DNA from: a virus | DNA length: 31,025 nucleotides | Virus record (IMG/VR): IMGVR_UViG_3300038701_001814 | Coordinates: 1 to 31,025 of that record | Direction: 5' to 3' (one strand) | Shown here: in pieces, positions 29,054 through 31,025 of the stretch | Position numbering within the stretch: the stretch's first letter is position 1 | Layout of the letters: each line of letters opens with the position of its first letter | Position numbers and translations under genes: made by a program | The notes under the pieces: model-generated | What the model saw: only the letters and a program-made list of their open reading frames with translations | Databases searched by the model: none | What the model was told of the DNA's origin: nothing

Positions 29054-29206
29054 ATGAAACAAATCAGTTACCTAATTGTGGTCATGTTCGCTGCCCTGTT
29101 CATTTTGTTGTCATTCCAGGCTGAGCCTGTAACAGCAACACTGGGATTCATCGCAGCGGGAATGCTGATGCTGTCACTGATTGCTTCAGTAGTGAAGGGC
29201 AAATGA
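29054..29206 (+). CDS. Small two-helix membrane protein
   Basis: 50 residues from ATG 29054, preceded by AGGAAGG. Two hydrophobic helices (YLIVVMFAALFILLSF and LGFIAAGMLMLSLIASVV) are joined by QAEPVTAT. It is the only membrane protein of this part of the operon. Function unknown. Confidence 0.6.
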   Translation: MKQISYLIVVMFAALFILLSFQAEPVTATLGFIAAGMLMLSLIASVVKGK

Positions 29207-29207
29207 C

Positions 29208-29435
29208 ATGTTGGAAGGCATGAAGCCTGCAGTGGATGCCCGTGGCTGTCGAGTAGGAAGCGTACTGGCAGAGCTAGATGATTCTGACAGGCAGATTCTT
29301 GAAGATGCACTGGCCGATAGTGTCCGCTGGTCAGCACACGGTCTGATGAATGCACTTAGGGAACGTGGTGTTCACATGAGCATCCACCCCATTTTGAATC
29401 ACCGGAAGGGAATCTGCAGGTGCTCGAGAATCTAG
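29208..29435 (+). CDS. Small HTH-like actinophage protein
   Basis: 75 residues. CRVGSVLAELDDSDRQILEDALAD-WSAHGLMNALRERGVHMSIHPILNHRKGICRC is a pattern common in actinophage early regions, with a likely DNA-binding helical core and a cysteine pair at the end. Its role is not known. ATG 29220 is an alternative start. Confidence 0.6.
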   Translation: MLEGMKPAVDARGCRVGSVLAELDDSDRQILEDALADSVRWSAHGLMNALRERGVHMSIHPILNHRKGICRCSRI

Positions 29436-30595
29436 AACCGGCCAATCCAATCCCAGCCAAACAAAATTGGCGACCCGGGGTTGACTTTGATGGTGAGAGT
29501 GGTGTGGCAACGACACCAGGCTATGATCATGAGCCACAGAACTTTGACGAATTCCTTCTCGATGCTGGGTTAGATCCCACCAACATTGAAGTGATCCCAC
29601 CAGTCAGAACATCCAGATGGCAACAGCAGAAGGATGGCGAACTAGTTTGGTTAACTTCCTACCGTTTCAACTTTAGGCGGTCTAACGTTGATCTAGATCT
29701 ACCACTGCTGTGGTCCCAAGCTAAGAAGCAGGCGAAAAAGCCCAAGCCAGTGACCAGTGACACTGATGCTCTAGTGGTGCTGTGGTCTGATCTTCAGGTA
29801 GGTAAGTCAGACAAACTTGGTGGCGTAACCGAACTGACCCAACGTGTGACCAATATGCAGGCCAAACTGCAGGACATAGTCAAGGCAGGCAAATTCTCCA
29901 AGGTTATCTTTGTAGATCTTGGCGACACGGTGGAAGGCTTTGAAAACAAAGCCAGCACACACCAGCTCCAATCCAATGATCTAAGCATTATGGATCAAGT
30001 GGACCTGGCCACCACCTACGCTTGGGACACACTATCCATGCTGGCCAAACATGTCCCAGAAATTATCTACGCCAGTGTGGGAAGCAACCACTGTCAGTGG
30101 CGTATCCGTGGGCAGAAGGTAGGCAAAGCCACAGATGATTGGGGTGTGTTCATTGGCAGACAACTGGCACGCCTAGCTCAACAGACAGGGCATGACCACA
30201 TCAGATTCATTGAGCCCCAACCACATGATGAATCCCTAGCAGTAGATGTCTTCAATGATGAATTCCACATTCTAGGAATAGTCCACGGCCACCAAGTCAA
30301 CCAACCCAATCAGATCAGAGAATGGTGGATCAAGCAGGCGTTTGGAGCCCAACCCGTATCGGCAGCGAACATCCTGGTGCATGGGCACTTCCACCACGTC
30401 AGGATCATCGAGACCGGGGGAATCCACCGCGGGGACAAAACCACATCCAGATTCATAGTGGGAGCCAGCACCCTAGACAATGGGTCCAACTGGTACCGCA
30501 TGACCAGTGGTGAAGATGCCCAACCTGGTCTAGTTTGTTTCCCACTAGCCAAGGGCAAAGAATTCACTGGAACAATTTGGAAGCTCACTGAGTGA
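29420..30595 (+). CDS. Calcineurin-like metallophosphoesterase
   Basis: 391 residues. Metal-binding motifs run in order: SDLQVGK (123-129; Q126 replaces the usual His), GDTVEG (168-173), GSNHCQW (221-227), HGH (289-291) and HGHFHH (321-326). The fold is that of phosphoesterases including Mre11/SbcD-type nucleases, so a DNA-processing role is plausible, but a nucleotide or RNA substrate is possible. An N-terminal extension of about 110 residues with a basic stretch (KKQAKKPKP) is unassigned. It starts at GTG 29420 after GGAAGGG. Confidence 0.75.
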   Translation: MLENLEPANPIPAKQNWRPGVDFDGESGVATTPGYDHEPQNFDEFLLDAGLDPTNIEVIPPVRTSRWQQQKDGELVWLTSYRFNFRRSNVDLDLPLLWSQAKKQAKKPKPVTSDTDALVVLWSDLQVGKSDKLGGVTELTQRVTNMQAKLQDIVKAGKFSKVIFVDLGDTVEGFENKASTHQLQSNDLSIMDQVDLATTYAWDTLSMLAKHVPEIIYASVGSNHCQWRIRGQKVGKATDDWGVFIGRQLARLAQQTGHDHIRFIEPQPHDESLAVDVFNDEFHILGIVHGHQVNQPNQIREWWIKQAFGAQPVSAANILVHGHFHHVRIIETGGIHRGDKTTSRFIVGASTLDNGSNWYRMTSGEDAQPGLVCFPLAKGKEFTGTIWKLTE

Positions 30596-30930
30596 CCCCA
30601 CGCTTTCCCCGACCATGTCTCACCTGTGGCACCCTGACCCAGACAGGCAACCGATGTGTTGAATGTCAAGCAAAGAAGGATGCCCAAAGACCCAAACAGG
30701 TAGACAGTCCCCAGAGGAAGGCTAGGAAGCGTTGGCTGTATGACAGTCATTATCAACGCCAAGCAAAGCTGGTCAGACAAACAGCTACACACTGCCACCT
30801 ATGTGGTCAGGGCCCCAGGGAAGGGGACCCATTCCAGGCAGATCACCTGATTCCAGGCGAAAAAAATTCCCCACTAGTACCAGCACACAGGTCCTGTAAC
30901 GCCCGCAAAGGCAACACTTCACCCCTATAA
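30592..30930 (+). CDS. HNH endonuclease next to the cos end
   Basis: 112 residues. An N-terminal zinc knuckle pair (CLTC, CVEC) and a basic region lead into an HNH domain: CHLCGQ, FQADHLIPGEKNSPLVPAHRSCNARKG. HNH proteins beside cos and the terminase genes assist cos cleavage in HK97-like phages. In the circular order this gene lies immediately before the terminase operon. It starts at GTG 30592, overlapping the previous stop (GTGA). Confidence 0.82.
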   Translation: MTPRFPRPCLTCGTLTQTGNRCVECQAKKDAQRPKQVDSPQRKARKRWLYDSHYQRQAKLVRQTATHCHLCGQGPREGDPFQADHLIPGEKNSPLVPAHRSCNARKGNTSPL

Positions 30931-31005
30931 AAACGGGCCTATCCCCCACTACGCCCTGGCCTTAATACGGGGTGGGATAAATCATTAAGACGTGCAAAGA
31001 CCCAC
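30931..31005. other. Non-coding right end before cos
   Basis: No gene fits here. TATCCC (30940-30945) can pair with GGGATA (30974-30979) with a partly paired interior, a weak candidate for a terminator or terminase-binding structure. Nothing else is evident. Confidence 0.35.
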
Positions 31006-31025
31006 CCTCGGCCGCTATTTCTCTC
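31006..31025. other. Right genome end, candidate cos half-site
   Basis: CCTCGGCCGCTA (31006-31017) repeats 13-24 exactly. TTCTCTC at the very end completes the junction palindrome with AGAGAA at 1-6. The repeat is not at the extreme ends, so it is not a simple assembly overlap. Confidence 0.55.

Overview
The window reads as an essentially complete, linear, tailed-phage (siphovirus) genome of about 31 kb. It begins with a ParB/terminase operon, runs through head, tail, lysis, recombination and replication genes, and ends with an HNH nuclease. The two ends share a 12-base direct repeat (13-24 and 31006-31017), and when joined they form a small palindrome, as expected for a cohesive-end (cos) packaging site. 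I see no integrase and no obvious immunity repressor, so a lytic lifestyle is the simplest reading. No DNA polymerase, primase or helicase is visible, so replication probably borrows the host replisome. The host is probably an actinobacterium. The support for that is indirect: TTGACA/TAnnnT promoters, two likely leaderless genes, GTG and TTG starts, and several small proteins of kinds I know from actinophages. I judge the base composition to be roughly balanced.

Layout. 100-4152: ParB-like protein, TET-associated-type glycosyltransferase (TAGT), small terminase, P-loop kinase and large terminase, all overlapping. 4155-7885: small membrane protein, HK97-type portal, a virion-type protein, a 576-residue multidomain prohead protease and a small protein. 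7842-8644 (minus strand): four small unknown genes running against the late genes. 8838-9992: major capsid protein. 9997-10258: a regulatory and RNA interval that holds a tmRNA-like tRNA-like domain of only 79 nt between two terminators. 10271-10516 (minus): another small unknown gene. 10672-13048: a leaderless glycosyltransferase, a methyltransferase and a second glycosyltransferase. 13061-20834: connector, tail terminator, tail tube, a frameshifted tail-assembly chaperone, tape measure, hub and fibre proteins. 20831-22181: M23 endolysin and three small membrane proteins. 22193-22240: a strong terminator. 22246-22443 (minus): HTH gene. 22560-30930: early region with YqaJ exonuclease, annealing protein, zinc ribbon, resolvase, HNH, replication initiator with iterons, loader-like protein, excisionase-like HTH, SSB, metallophosphoesterase and terminal HNH.

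How it fits together. At least four promoters (two divergent at 22468-22529, and two facing into the late region at 8687 and 10543) share a 15-bp near-palindrome, consensus GGCTACCNGGTAGCC, overlapping the -10 element. A fifth variant lies upstream of 26592. This looks like one early regulon. Early genes also share a GAACGGAR leader just before the start codon. The exonuclease, annealing protein, SSB and resolvase make a Red-like recombination set. The initiator gene carries two blocks of three 15-bp repeats that look like an internal origin.

The strongest candidate for something undescribed is the RNA at 10124-10202. It has the acceptor stem, G3-U70 pair, GGTTTCGAC D-loop, GGAC linker and T-arm of tmRNA, but the tag-encoding part is missing and a short helix closes the gap.
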